This document shows positions 52,894-62,464 of a stretch of 64,000 nucleotides of DNA, piece after piece. The notes under the pieces are model-generated. The model made no database searches. It saw only the letters and a list, made by a program, of their open reading frames with translations, and was not told where the DNA came from. The stretch spans positions 496,001 through 560,000 of the forward strand of contig JAPTYK010000002.1 of assembly GCA_026913215.1 (NCBI GenBank), written 5' to 3'. This DNA is from Streptomyces diastatochromogenes (lineage in GTDB: Bacteria; Actinomycetota; Actinomycetes; Streptomycetales; Streptomycetaceae). Made by a program: the position numbers and the translations under genes. Each line of letters begins with the position of its first letter. Within the stretch, counting starts at the first letter, position 1.

Positions 52894-53447
52894 GTGACCC
52901 CGTCCGACCAGCCGTCCCCGTCCCGCGCCGACGCCCACGGCCCGGTGTCGTTCCTTACGCGGCGGCGGCCCTTGACGCCATCGACGAGGCCCTGCGCGCC
53001 GCCCGGCGGAAGACCCCCGACGGCCCCGGCGCCGGGCCGGGACCGGAGCAGGCCCTGGCTTCCTTGTCGCTGCTGCGGCAGGTGCGCGAGCAGCTCGCCG
53101 GGTGGGAGACCGGCCTGATCGAAACCGCCCGCGACGCGGGCGCCAGCTGGGCCGACCTCGCCCCGCCGCTCGGCGTCGCCAGCCGCCAGGCCGCCGAACG
53201 CCGCTACCTGCGCGGCCGTCCCGGTCCGGCCGGGACCACCGGCGAACAGCGCGTGACGGCCACCCGCCAGGCCCGTGCCACGAAGCGCACCACCGCCACC
53301 TGGGCCCGCGCCAACGCCGCCGACCTTCGCGGCCTCGCCGGCCAGATCACCGCCCTCACCGATCTGCCCGCCTCCGCCCGCCGCATGCTCGGCGAGCTCC
53401 ACGCGGCCCTCGCCCACGACGATCCCGCCGACCTCATCGCCCCCTGA
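52894..53447 (+). CDS. HSP18 transcriptional regulator, one-base frameshift near the N-terminus
   Basis: GTG 52894 has GGGAGG seven bases upstream. The frame MTPSDQPSPSRADAHGPVSF breaks at about 52951. One C added to the ttcctt run continues YAAAALDAIDEALRAARRK, LSLLRQVREQLAGWETGLIE and ASWADLAPPLGVASRQAAER (helix-turn-helix like) to TGA at 53445-53447, for about 184 residues. The product matches proteins annotated as HSP18 transcriptional regulator. It is divergent from hsp18 and the two operators lie between them, so it is the likely repressor. The shift is probably a sequencing error because the rest is well conserved. Confidence 0.8.
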
Positions 53448-53747
53448 CCGCTGCCCGCCCGCATCTGGCCGCCGCCCACCCCGATCTCGCCGCCCGGCTC
53501 GACACCCTCACAGCCCCGTAGACCGAAGACGCCACGGCACCGGCCCACCGGCGGCGGCGCCGCAGGTCCGGGACGCTCGGACCAACGGCCCGAAGGCCGG
53601 GCAGAGTTGCGCGGGCCGACCGCCCGGATGTCCGCGTCACCACGCCGGGTACGCGTCCGCGTACCCGGCGTGGTGACGACCGCTCCTGACGAGGGATAAC
53701 CTTGAGTGCCCGGGGCAGCGGGCCCGCCGACCCGAGGAGAACGCACA
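53448..53747. other. Intergenic region with a hairpin, 300 bp
   Basis: This lies between the HSP18 regulator and the LuxR gene. It contains a perfect inverted repeat (53636-53677) and the ribosome-binding site GAGGAG at 53734-53739 for the LuxR start. No other gene was seen. Confidence 0.5.
53636..53677. terminator. 20-bp perfect inverted repeat
   Basis: gtcaccacgccgggtacgcg (53636-53655) pairs with its exact inverse complement (53658-53677) with almost no loop (two bases, effectively four). It could be a terminator for the HSP18 regulator. Alternatively, it is a regulatory cruciform upstream of the LuxR gene (53748), whose promoter must start near here. Confidence 0.65.
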
Positions 53748-56472
53748 GTGGCGCGAGACGGGTGGGTCCCGGACCTGGTCGGGCGGCAGCGGGAGACGCA
53801 GCTGCTGACGGCGGCGCTGGAGCAGGCCGGTGGCGGCGCCGGAGGGTCCACGGTGCTGCTGCGCGGCGAGGCGGGGGTCGGCAAGAGCACGCTGCTGGGC
53901 TGGCTGGAGGCGGTGGCGCGCGAACGCGGATTCGCCGTGCTGTCGGCGGTCGGCGCGGAGGCCGAGACGGACCTCGCGTTCGGGGCCCTCCACCAGGCGT
54001 TCTGGCCGGTGCTCCAGCAGTCCGGCGCCCTCTCCGCCCATCAGCGGGACGCCCTGGAAAGCGCCCTCGGGGTCCGCTCCGGAACCCCGAGCGGGTTCGC
54101 CGTCGGCGCCGCCGTCCTCGCGCTCCTCGAAGCCGTGATGCGGACCGCCCCGTGCTGCTGGTCCTGGACGACCTGCACTGGATCGATTCGTCCAGCGCGA
54201 CCGTCTTCTCCTTTCTCCACCGGCGCTGTGCCGGGCTCCCGCTGGTGATCGTCGGCGCCTGCCGCCGGACGCGCCCGCCGCCCAGAGCTGGGCGGCCGAG
54301 CCCGTCGACGTGATGGCGCTGTCACCGGCGGAGTCTGCGCTCCTGCTGGGCACCCGGCACCCGAACTGGCGCCGCCCGCCAGGGCCCGGGTGCTGGCGGA
54401 GGCCGACGGCAACCCCCTGGCGCTCGTGGAACTGCCCCGACAGCTGGCGGCCGCCCAGCAGCGAGGAGCCGCCCCCTTGCCGGAACGGCTGCCGCTCGGG
54501 CGGAAGCTGGAGCGGATGTTCGCCGACCGGCTGAGCGCGATGACACCGGAGGTCGGCCGCCTCCTCCTGCTCGGCGCGCTGGCCGGCGGCTCGGACTCCA
54601 GCGGCGGGGTGTGGCTGCGAGCCGTCGCGGACACCGACGTGGAAGGCACCCTGGAGCGGATCGAGGCCGACGGCCTGGCCCGGCTCGACGCGGCCGGACA
54701 ACTGGTGTTCCGGCACCCCCTGGTGCGTACGGCCGTGGTCTCCACGGCCTCCGACGCGGCGCTCCGGGAGGCCCACCGCGCCCTGGCGCAGGCCCTGGGC
54801 CCGGACGACCCCGCCAGCTGATCCACGAGGCGTCGTCCGCCCTGCTGCCGGACGAGGACCTCGCGCAACGCCTGCAGGAGGTGGGCCGCGACCTCGCCCA
54901 CCGTGGCGGCGACGCGGAGGGCGCACTCCTGCTCGAACGCGCCGCCGTCCTCAGCCCCAGCGCCTGCGACCGGGCCGGCCGGCTCACCTGGGCCGCGGTG
55001 ATGGCCGCCCGGGGCGGCCAGCTGCGCCACACGGCGTCCCTGGTGGAGCAGCTGAAGGCGAGTACGGTCCCGGACGAAGTCGGCCCGCTGTTCGGGTACG
55101 CGGTGGTGTACGCGGACCAGAGCCACCACGTCGACTTCGCCTCCTCCACCGCGCTGCTGCCCGAGATCCTCGACGCGCTGACCGTACCGGGGGCCGACAC
55201 CTTCGGCGGGCTGACGGAACAGGCCTATTTCAAGCTGCTGCTGGCCGCCGGTTACACGGACGACCCCTGGGCCTGGCGGGTCCTGGAACGGCACCGCGAC
55301 GACGTGTCCGAGACGGGCCGGCTCTGCCTGCGGGTCTGGACGGATCCGGGCGCGGACGCGGCCGGAGCGCTGCGGGCGCTGGCCGAGCGGATGACCGAGG
55401 AACAGGAGGCTGGCGCGGCCTGGCTCCTGCTGTGGACCGCGTCGGCGATCGACTACCCCGGCGGCGACCTCTGGCAGCGCTTCACCGGGCTCCACGGCTA
55501 CGCCACCCAGGGCTCGATCGCGAAGGCCAGGTGCCACCAGGACTTCCTGCTCGGACGCTGGGACCAGGCGGCCGTCTGTCTGCGGGAGGCCGAGATCGCG
55601 GAGGAACTCGGCTATCACACCAACGCCCTGATGTTCCGCCAGTACTACGCCCACTTCCTGGCCGGCCGGGGCGACGAGGACGGACTCCGGGAGGTCGAGC
55701 GGGCCATCCGGCCGACCGCCACCCGAGCCCGGATGCGCTACGTCCTCGACCGGCTGACCCATCTGCGCGGCCTGGCCGCGCTGGCCCACCGGCGTGACGA
55801 AGAGGCGTACGCGCACTTCCGCGACGTCATCCCGCCCGGCCGGCTGCCGAGCGGCCCGCCCTGGCACCACGCGCTGACCTTCGACCTGGTCACGGCCGCC
55901 GTGCGCACCGGCCGGAACGAGGAGGCGCGGGCCCATCTCGCGGCCGGACGGGCGGCCCGTTCCGCGGAGATCTCCGGCCGCCACGCCTTCTTGTTCGCGG
56001 CCGCCACAGCGGTGGCCGCCGAGGACGACGAGGCCGAGAACGCCTACCGCGCCGCGTACGACGTACCGGGCGCCGAGCAGTGGGTGTTCGACCTCGCCCG
56101 GCTGCGGCTCGCCCATGGCTCGTGGCTGCGCCGACGCCACCGCCCGGGGCCCGTGAGGTGCTGCGCTCGGCCCGTCACGCGTTCCGCCGCCTCCAGGCGG
56201 GCCCGTGGGAGCAGCGGTGCGAGGAGGAACTGCGGGCCGCCGGTGACGCCGTGGCGGTCCGGCCCCCGGGCGGACCCGTCACGGAGCCGTCCGGTCTGAC
56301 CGCCCAGGAACTGCGTATAGCCCGGCTGGCCGCGACCGGCCTGACCAACAAGGACATCGGCCGACGGCTTCAGCTCTCTCCCCGTACCGTCGCGGCCCAC
56401 CTCTACCGGGTCTTCCCGAAGCTCGGCATCACCTCGCGGGCCGCGCTGGCCCACGCCCTCGGCGACGGTTGA
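53748..56472 (+). CDS. Large LuxR-family (LAL/MalT-like) transcriptional regulator, several frameshifts
   Basis: About 905 residues from GTG 53748, with GAGGAG eight bases upstream. Walker A is LLRGEAGVGKSTLLGWLE (near residue 50) and Walker B is VLLVLDDLHWIDSSSA. A long TPR-like middle part follows, and the C-terminal LuxR helix-turn-helix is LTAQELRIARLAATGLTNKD (then RTVAAHLYRVF). The frame breaks at about 54150 (gccccgtg with one C missing), 54265, 54365, 54820 and 56145, each by one base, so these are very likely assembly errors. LAL regulators bind ATP and activate secondary-metabolism or catabolic genes. With the PTM cluster 5 kb away it could be an activator, but nothing in the sequence links them. 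Confidence 0.88.
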
Positions 56473-56560
56473 CCTGCCGAACCGTAGTCAGATGACCTAA
56501 CAGGCCCTCCCGTCCGCGGGCCAAGCTGACCGGGTACGACGTCGGCGGGAGGACGGTCAG

Positions 56561-57215
56561 GTGGGCTTGCGGGTGACGACCGTCTCGGTCGCGGACGGCG
56601 AGAAGGCGGCCTACGGGAGCAGAGCGGTGCCGCGCGCGTCGGCGCCCGCGGAGACCGCCCCGCTCACCGGCGGGCCGTTCGAGGGCGCCCGGTCCCCCAC
56701 CGGCCCGGATACGTCCGGATCTCCACACTGGAGGCCGACGCCGCCCGGGTCGCGCGTACGGCGGCACTGATCGAGCAGGGCGCACGAAACGAGCCGCAGG
56801 TCGGCATCGGCGTGCAGGAGTCCGGCCGGGCCGTCCTGGAACAGGGCGGGCGCCGTGCGAGGCGCCGCCGGACGGGCCCGTCCTGCCCGACACGACGCGC
56901 CCGTACGCCGCCGCCTCCCCGGAGCGCTTGCGCACCCACCTGTTCCACCTGCCGCGCCGACCGGCCGACAGCGTCGCCGACCTGTTCAGCGCACTCGTCC
57001 CCCAACTCGCCCGGACCCGGGCGGCGGACGAGCCCTCCACCCCGGACGCCCACCTGGTGGGCAGGGTGCGCGAGTACGTCGGCCTCCCTCTGGACGACCC
57101 GGAACTGTCGCCGGAGAGGATCGCGCACGCCCACCGCACTTCAGCAGGAGTTCCCGTGCCGCCTACGGCGCCTCTCCGAGCGAGTGGCGCGCGTTGCGGA
57201 GCGACGGTCCCGGCC
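56561..57215 (+). pseudogene. Decayed AraC-family regulator
   Basis: Fragments in different frames follow the layout of the intact AraC gene next door: VTTVSVADGEKAAYGSRAVP, then LEADAARVARTAALIEQGAR, NEPQVGIGVQESGRAVLEQG, and MRTHLFHLPRRPADSVADLF. A C-terminal THFSRSSRAAYGASPSEWRA piece is the end of an AraC helix-turn-helix domain. The central part of that domain is deleted, and at least three frame changes occur, so it is a pseudogene. Its neighbour downstream is of the same general type (AraC_binding_2 plus HTH_18). Confidence 0.72.
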
Positions 57216-57270
57216 GCCGGCACCGGGCGCGCGCCCCCGCAGCGCCGTTCGCGATGAACCCGACCCACCT

Positions 57271-57300
57271 GTTCGAGGAGCTTCGAGGAGCTTCGAGGAG
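57271..57300 (+). promoter_or_regulatory. Triplicated ribosome-binding site (cttcgaggag x3)
   Basis: Three consecutive 10-bp units, gttcgaggag, cttcgaggag, cttcgaggag, end five bases before the AraC start codon at 57306. Each contains GAGGAG, so three Shine-Dalgarno sequences stand in tandem at distances of 5, 15 and 25 bases. Only the last is at a normal distance. Slippage here would change translation strength. Confidence 0.85.
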
Positions 57301-57305
57301 TACCG

Positions 57306-58373
57306 ATGACCGTTGTTCTCGACACTGCCGGGATACCTTCCGCCGACCGCGCCGAGTACTGGCACGAGGCCGTCTCCCACACCTTCATCCCGCTGGACGT
57401 GACCCTGCTCGAAAGCGAGCCCGCTCCCGCGACGATCACCAGTCACCGCTTGGGCCCGGTGCAGATATCCCTGGTCCGGGCGGGCCCGCAGCGCGTCGAG
57501 CGCAGCGCGGGGCTGATCGCCCGGGACGGCGAGGACCACCTCACGCTGGCACTCCAGCACCGCGGTACCGCCCGGCTGGTCCAGGACGACCGTCAGGTGG
57601 TGCTGCGGCCGGGCACCTTCGCGATCTCCGACGCGGGGCGGCCGTTCAGCAAGGAACTGGTCGACCCCTTCGTCTTCACGGCCTTCCACTGGCCGCGGTC
57701 GGCCGTGGGCGTCTCCGGGGAGGAACTCGGGCTGCTCACCGGGACCGCCTTCGACGCCGGCAGCGGCACCGGCCGCCTGGTGGCGGCGTACCTGGAGAGC
57801 CTCTCCCGGTACGCCGGGTCGCTGGAGCCGCGGCAGGCGTCCTGGCTCGCCACCACGGCGCTCGACCTGCTCGCGGCGCTCGCCGACGAGCGCCGCGGCC
57901 GGTTCGTCCCGGAGGCGCCCGAGGCCGCTCTCGCCACGCTGGCCCGGGTGAAGGACCACATCATGCGCCACCTCGGGGACCCGGACCTCTCGCCGCGGCG
58001 GATAGCGGCCGCCCACCACATATCGGTGCGCTATCTGCACAACCTCTTCCGCTTCGAAGGGGTGACGGTCGCCCGCTGGATCCAGCGCCAGCGGCTCCAC
58101 ATGTGCCGCCGCGACCTCGCCCGTCCGGCCCCGGTCCGGGCAACCGTGGCCGCGGTCGCGGGCCGCTGGGGTTTCACGAACCCCGGTCACTTCAGCCGGG
58201 TGTTCCGGGCCGTTTATGGGATCTCTCCGCGTGAGTGGCAGGCGGCCCATGCCGGCACGGTCATCACGCCGGGCACCGAACGGCCGCTGCCGCTCGTGGC
58301 GCTGTCGGTGCCGGTGTCGACCGACGAGCAGGTGAAGGCCCTCTCCCGGTCCGGATTCGGCGCCGCGGTGTGA
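57306..58373 (+). CDS. AraC family transcriptional regulator (AraC_binding_2 type)
   Basis: 355 residues from ATG 57306. The N-terminal ligand domain (residues 10-190) opens TVVLDTAGIPSADRAEYWHE and includes the strand pair LTLALQHRGTARLVQDDRQV. The C-terminal double helix-turn-helix (residues about 220-320) has SPRRIAAAHHISVRYLHNLF (first motif), then RWGFTNPGHFSRVFRAVYGI (second motif) and the SPREWQA signature. The protein belongs to the subfamily that controls small oxidative or antibiotic-response genes. The three tandem ribosome-binding sites precede it, and a decayed paralogue lies directly upstream. Genes following on the same strand (secreted VOC-like, alpha/beta hydrolase) are candidate targets. 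Confidence 0.93.
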   Translation: MTVVLDTAGIPSADRAEYWHEAVSHTFIPLDVTLLESEPAPATITSHRLGPVQISLVRAGPQRVERSAGLIARDGEDHLTLALQHRGTARLVQDDRQVVLRPGTFAISDAGRPFSKELVDPFVFTAFHWPRSAVGVSGEELGLLTGTAFDAGSGTGRLVAAYLESLSRYAGSLEPRQASWLATTALDLLAALADERRGRFVPEAPEAALATLARVKDHIMRHLGDPDLSPRRIAAAHHISVRYLHNLFRFEGVTVARWIQRQRLHMCRRDLARPAPVRATVAAVAGRWGFTNPGHFSRVFRAVYGISPREWQAAHAGTVITPGTERPLPLVALSVPVSTDEQVKALSRSGFGAAV

Positions 58374-58487
58374 CCACGCGTGGGCTGTTCACCGACAGCC
58401 CACACCCGGTGCGCTGTCAGGACGATCGACCGGGTCCCCCGTTCCTACGCTTCCCTCCACACGACCCCCCACGGAGAGGCACGGGAA

Positions 58488-59254
58488 ATGAAACGCAAGG
58501 CGATCGCATGGCTGCTCCCCGCGTTACTGGCGGCATCGACCGCACTCGGCCCCGGGGCCCTCTCCGCCTCCTCCTCGGTACGTGCCGGGGACGCCGTCCG
58601 GACGGCCCCGACCACGTCCGTCGGACCCCAGTACGACACGACGCACGTCTACGTCACACCGGGCGCGGCGGACGCGTTCGTCACCAGCTGGGAGGCGGCC
58701 TTCGGCGGCAGTCACACGGCCAAGGCCGTCACGACCGTCACCCCGACGCCCAGCAGGACCGGGCGGGACGTGATCGTCCGGTTCCCCGGTGGCGTCAACG
58801 CCCAGCTGTACTGGCACACCAGGACTCCGTCGTATCCGCCCCTGGTGAGCGTGCCGGACAACCGCGTGTACCTGACTTCCGACTCGGCTGACGAGTTCCT
58901 GCGCGCCTACCTGCGGTTCACCGGCGGCCGGATCGCCGCCGACCACCGTACGGCGGACGGTGGCGACATCGGTCCGCCCGGACGGACGTACCGCCGCGTC
59001 GCCCTCCGTTCCGCGTTCGGCGACACGGTCGTCAGCGTCACCGACGGCCACCTTCCGTACCCGTTCGGGCGCGGGACCACCGGCTACGCGGTGCAGGACC
59101 TCACGGCGACCCGCACGAGGCCGCCGCGGCAGGCGCGGCGGTGCTGCGGGGCCGTACACCGCCAGGGGCGGATCCCGCCGCGATGGTGCGCTTCCCCGGC
59201 GGGTACGTGGCCGAACCGCACACCGACAGCGCCTGCCGGGGGACGGCCGGATGA
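58488..59254 (+). CDS. Secreted VOC-like (glyoxalase fold) protein, one-base frameshift
   Basis: ATG 58488 follows GGAGAGG by about 10 bases. The signal peptide is MKRKAIAWLLPALLAASTAL, with cleavage near ALSA. The mature part has two related halves: YDTTHVYVTPGAADAFVTSW, then DVIVRFPGGVNAQLYWHTRT and VYLTSDSADEFLRAYLRFTG. At about 59110 one C is missing (gcgacccgc); adding it gives TATPHEAAAAGAAVLRG, then VRFPGGYVAEPHTDS, and a TGA at 59252-59254, for about 255 residues. The layout resembles extracytoplasmic glyoxalase-like proteins of unknown substrate. It follows the AraC gene, whose family often controls such enzymes. Confidence 0.78.
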
Positions 59255-59444
59255 ACACGAACGAGCCGCGAGCGGACAGGAGTCGTTCCCATGTCCGGCA
59301 CCGCGGGGAGCCGGACGGCCGGGCGTCGCCGCAAGGCGCGATCAGTCCTTGACCCCGATTGTCTCACCGCGCGCGTCGACCGAGGCGGCTGATCGCCTCC
59401 GGCGCCGAGTACCCATCACGTACCACCTCTCTCTTGGAGTTCCC

Positions 59445-60167
59445 ATGACCCAGCCCGCACCCACCGTCGTCCTCGTACACGGCGCCTTCGCCGACGCGTC
59501 CAGCTTCGCGCGTGTCATTCCCGAACTGCTCGGCGACGGACTGAACGTGATCGCCGCGGCCGTACCCAACCGCAGCCTGCTCGGGGACGCCGCCTACATC
59601 GCGTCGGTCGTACGCCAGGTCCCCGGGCCCGTCATCCTGGTGGGGCACTCCTACGGCGGCGCCGTCATCACCGTCGCCGGAGTCGAGGACAACGTCAGCG
59701 CCCTCGTCTACCTGGCCGGGTACGCCCTGGAGGAAGGAGAGAGCCTGGGCGAGCTGCAGGGCCGGTTCCCCGACTCCGACCTGGCGTCGGCCCTCGTCTT
59801 CACGCCGTTCCCGGCCGAAGGCCCGACCGGGCCCGGCACCGACGTGACCGTCGATACCGACAGGTTCCCCGCGATCTTCGCCGCCGACGTGGACCCGGAC
59901 CTGGCCCGGATCCTCGCCGTCTCCCAGCGTCCGCTGGCCGGCGCGGCCTTCGCCGAGGCGGCCCCGGTCGCGGCCTGGAAGACCAAGCCGTCATGGGGCC
60001 TGGTGTCGTCCGCCGACCACACGATCAACCCGGACGTCATACGCTTCGGCTACCGGCGTGCCGGCATGACCACCGTCGAGGTCGACTCCTCGCACCTCGT
60101 CATGCTCGCGCACCCCAAGAAGGTCGCGGACCTGATCCGCGAGGTCGTCCGCAGCACCGGCGACTGA
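59445..60167 (+). CDS. Alpha/beta hydrolase
   Basis: 240 residues from ATG 59445, with TTGGAG six bases upstream. The fold is typical of small esterases of the salicylate-binding/hydroxynitrile lyase-like group: TVVLVHGAFADASSFARVIP with the oxyanion HGAF, then the nucleophile elbow VILVGHSYGGAVITVAG (GHSYGG; serine near residue 70), an Asp in SSADHTINP, and the catalytic His in VEVDSSHLVMLAHPKKVADL. Cytoplasmic. This family is common in Streptomyces, and close relatives are often regulated by AraC or TetR proteins. It may be the last gene of the AraC-led group. Confidence 0.93.
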   Translation: MTQPAPTVVLVHGAFADASSFARVIPELLGDGLNVIAAAVPNRSLLGDAAYIASVVRQVPGPVILVGHSYGGAVITVAGVEDNVSALVYLAGYALEEGESLGELQGRFPDSDLASALVFTPFPAEGPTGPGTDVTVDTDRFPAIFAADVDPDLARILAVSQRPLAGAAFAEAAPVAAWKTKPSWGLVSSADHTINPDVIRFGYRRAGMTTVEVDSSHLVMLAHPKKVADLIREVVRSTGD

Positions 60168-60253
60168 CCGGGCGGCCGCCGTGCCCCCCTGCTCCGTGCC
60201 CCGTGCCGGTGCACGGAGCAGGGCCGAGGCTTCGAGCCGCTCGGTGACCGGGC

Positions 60254-60625
60254 TCAGGACGGCCGGCGGATCTCCGTGACGATCGTGTAGAGCTCGACGA
60301 TGACGCCGTCGTCGGTGCGGGCGATGTCCATGCCGCTCACCGCCGGGGGCCCGTCGGGCGGCCCGTACCGGAAGCCGAGGTGACCGATGTCGTCGAGGCC
60401 CGACGCGTCGCCGACGGGACGGAAGACCCAGCCCGGGTTCTCGGCGAGCAACTCGTCGGCGCGGCGCACGAATTCCCCGCGCCCGCGGTTGACGCGGTCC
60501 GGTTCGTGCCACACCACGTCCTCGGCGTAGTGCGCGGCGACGGCGGCGGCCCGGCGGACCGGATCGGGCTCGTTGAACACCTGGAGCAGGTTCACCCGCA
60601 TCAGGTCGGCGGGGGACCGGGGCAT
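60254..60625 (-). CDS. SnoaL/NTF2-like protein, last gene of a TetR-controlled operon
   Basis: 123 residues from ATG 60625; its start overlaps the stop of the flavin reductase gene (TGATG), so translation is coupled. The NTF2 fold is clear: LLQVFNEPDPVRRAAAVAAH, YAEDVVWHEPDRVNRGRGEF, and the terminal MDIARTDDGVIVELYTIVTE. Polyketide cyclase-like or unknown function. Together with the upstream NTF2-like protein and the FMN reductase it forms an oxidative-response or xenobiotic operon (61695 to 60254). Confidence 0.88.
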   Translation of the reverse strand: MPRSPADLMRVNLLQVFNEPDPVRRAAAVAAHYAEDVVWHEPDRVNRGRGEFVRRADELLAENPGWVFRPVGDASGLDDIGHLGFRYGPPDGPPAVSGMDIARTDDGVIVELYTIVTEIRRPS

Positions 60626-61203
60626 CACGACGCCGTGACGGTCGCGGCCTCGCGGAGGGGAGCGAGGGCCGAGGTCCAGGCGATGACCTGGTCGAGCAGG
60701 GCGTCCAGGGCCCGCAGGTGGTGGTCGCCGGGCTTGAGGACCGTGAAGTTCTCGAAGTCGGTGAACAGGGAGAGGGTGACCTGCTGCCGTACGTCGGCCA
60801 TCTGGAGTTCGGCGGCGACCAGGCGCAGTTGCTCGGCGGACCGCACGCCGCCCGCGACGCCGTAGGAGACCAGGCCGAGGGCCTTGTCGTTCCACTCGGC
60901 GTACAGGTAGTCCAGGGCGTTCTTCAGGACGCCGGGGACGCCGTGGTTGTACTCGGGGGTGACGATGACGAATCCGTCGTACGCGGCGATGGTCTCGGCC
61001 CAGCGGCGGGTGTGCTCGTTCTGGTACTGGCCGAGCGACGGCGGCATGGGCTCGTCGAGGAGGGGGAGGGGATGGTCGCGCAGGTCGAGCAGCTCGAAGC
61101 CGGCGTCGGTGCGGCGCGAGGCGTGTTCCAGAACCCAGCGCGCCACCTGGTCGCCGACTCGGTTGGGTCGGGTGCTGCCGAGGATGATGCCGATGGAGAG
61201 CAT
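60625..61203 (-). CDS. NADPH-dependent FMN reductase
   Basis: 192 residues from ATG 61203. The flavodoxin-like fold carries the phosphate-binding motif IGIILGSTRPNRVGDQVARW (GSTR, residues 8-12) and the flavin loop VIVTPEYNHGVPGVLKNALD (PEYNHG, near residue 80). These are the marks of the NADPH-dependent FMN reductase family (ChrR/SsuE type), which detoxify quinones or supply reduced flavin. It lies in a three-gene operon between two NTF2-like genes, 24 bp after the upstream one. The dyads near 61721-61780 suggest TetR control. Confidence 0.95.
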   Translation of the reverse strand: MLSIGIILGSTRPNRVGDQVARWVLEHASRRTDAGFELLDLRDHPLPLLDEPMPPSLGQYQNEHTRRWAETIAAYDGFVIVTPEYNHGVPGVLKNALDYLYAEWNDKALGLVSYGVAGGVRSAEQLRLVAAELQMADVRQQVTLSLFTDFENFTVLKPGDHHLRALDALLDQVIAWTSALAPLREAATVTAS

Positions 61204-61227
61204 GATGTGCCTGCCCTTTCGCGGTGG

Positions 61228-61695
61228 TCAGCCCGGTACGGCGGCGGACGCCTCGACGGCGGAGGCGAAGTCCGGCTGCACGCCGAGCTGGGCGAGCATG
61301 ACGCTGAGGCCGACGTAGCAGTTGAACTCCTTGATCCTGCCGTCCTCGACGTACCAGAAGTCGGCGGCCGGGACGCTGAGCCTGGCGCCGGTCGGCCGGA
61401 CGGTGCCGGCGGGCGTCTCGAAGGGGCCGGTGAAGGTGCCCTCGATGGTCAGCTCGACGGCGACGACGTTGCCCATGACGTGGAACCGGTGCAGTTCACG
61501 GTGTACGTCGGGGGCCAGCGCCCCCATGAAGACGACCGGGTCGCCCAGGTGCTCACCGCGGTAGCTCTCGCCGGCGACGACGTTGTCGAACACGCCGTCC
61601 TCGGTGAACAGGTCCATGAAGCCCTGCACGTCCAGGACGCTGCCTTCGGCCGCCCGGTACGCCGCCCGGACCACTGTCTCCGCTTCGGTGCTCAT
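61228..61695 (-). CDS. NTF2-like (SnoaL) protein, first gene of the operon
   Basis: 155 residues from ATG 61695. The fold is indicated by TEAETVVRAAYRAAEGSVLD, GFMDLFTEDGVFDNVVAGES and VAVELTIEGTFTGPFETPAG, and the C-terminal WYVEDGRIKEFNCYVGLSVM strand. Such proteins are ketosteroid isomerase-like; the substrate is unknown. The promoter region, which holds two operator-like dyads, lies immediately upstream, and the TetR gene is co-oriented beyond it. Confidence 0.9.
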   Translation of the reverse strand: MSTEAETVVRAAYRAAEGSVLDVQGFMDLFTEDGVFDNVVAGESYRGEHLGDPVVFMGALAPDVHRELHRFHVMGNVVAVELTIEGTFTGPFETPAGTVRPTGARLSVPAADFWYVEDGRIKEFNCYVGLSVMLAQLGVQPDFASAVEASAAVPG

Positions 61696-61720
61696 GGTGC
61701 CTCCCGTACGAGAGAATCCA

Positions 61721-61780
61721 TTCAAACCTTTGATTGAAAGTCTGAGCGCGTCTGGCAGCCATGTCAAGCAAACGATTGAA
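61721..61780. promoter_or_regulatory. Operator pair in front of the NTF2/flavin reductase operon
   Basis: ttcaaacctttgattgaa (61721-61738) and gtcaagcaaacgattgaa (61763-61780) are related dyads. They match the arms of gtcaagcgaccgtttgac (62472-62489) in front of the TetR gene. Shared consensus GTCAAGCnnnCGnTTGAM. This suggests that one TetR regulator controls both its own gene and this operon. Confidence 0.75.
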
Positions 61781-61828
61781 TTCACCCCCGAGGGGAGTGG
61801 TGCGGGCGCATTCGCTCATGTCAGGTGT

Positions 61829-62464
61829 CTATCGGGCTCCCCGGAAGGCTCCGGTCACCACGGGGATGAGCATCCGTTCGACCCGGTCGGCGGGCTCGGC
61901 GGCCAGCTCGGTGCCGATGGGCGCCAGCGCGAGCCAGTTCAGCATGCCGGCCGCGCAGCGGACCCGGAAGACGAGCTCCCGCTCGTCGACCTCGGGGAGG
62001 TTCGTCGCCAGCACCCGCAGCGCCCGCTGCCGGGCCTGCTCGAACTTCCCGTACAGCCGCTCCCACCCCTCGGGCGGATCGATCCCGACCCGCGCCACGG
62101 TCCGCATCACGGCCAGCTCTCGCCCCCCGGCCGCGAGCGCGTTCATCATCGGCCGGGCGAAGGCCTCGGCCAGCTCGCTCAGCGTCGCGGTCTCCGCCAG
62201 AGCGTCGAGCTCCCGGATCTGCGCGTCCAGGTACCGCTCCAGCGCGTGCTCGATCGTCACCTCGCACAGGGCCTTCAGCGAACCGAAGTGGTAACTCACC
62301 GCGGCGACGTTGGCCCCGGCGTTCTGGGTGATCTCGCGCAGGGTCACCCCCTCCTGCCCGCGCTCCGCGAGCAGCCCGAGAGCGGCCGTCAACAGGTCGT
62401 CGCGCGTGCGCTGCCCGGCCTCGCGGCGAAGGTCCGTCTTCTCCTGCCTCACGTCGTGCCTCAC
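61829..62464 (-). CDS. TetR family regulator of the NTF2/flavin reductase operon
   Basis: 211 residues from GTG 62464; GTG 62452 is an alternative. The helix-turn-helix is TRDDLLTAALGLLAERGQEG, then VTLREITQNAGANVAAVSYH and FGSLKALCEVTIEHALERYL. The ligand domain continues to AAEPADRVERMLIPVVTGAF. Its own promoter has agtcaagcgaccgtttgact (62471-62490), a near-perfect dyad, with a degenerate one at 62496-62513. The operon downstream carries similar dyads, so autoregulated repression is likely. It is related to the PaaR/YbiH-type TetR group with C-terminal DUF1956-like domain. Confidence 0.92.
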   Translation of the reverse strand: MRHDVRQEKTDLRREAGQRTRDDLLTAALGLLAERGQEGVTLREITQNAGANVAAVSYHFGSLKALCEVTIEHALERYLDAQIRELDALAETATLSELAEAFARPMMNALAAGGRELAVMRTVARVGIDPPEGWERLYGKFEQARQRALRVLATNLPEVDERELVFRVRCAAGMLNWLALAPIGTELAAEPADRVERMLIPVVTGAFRGAR

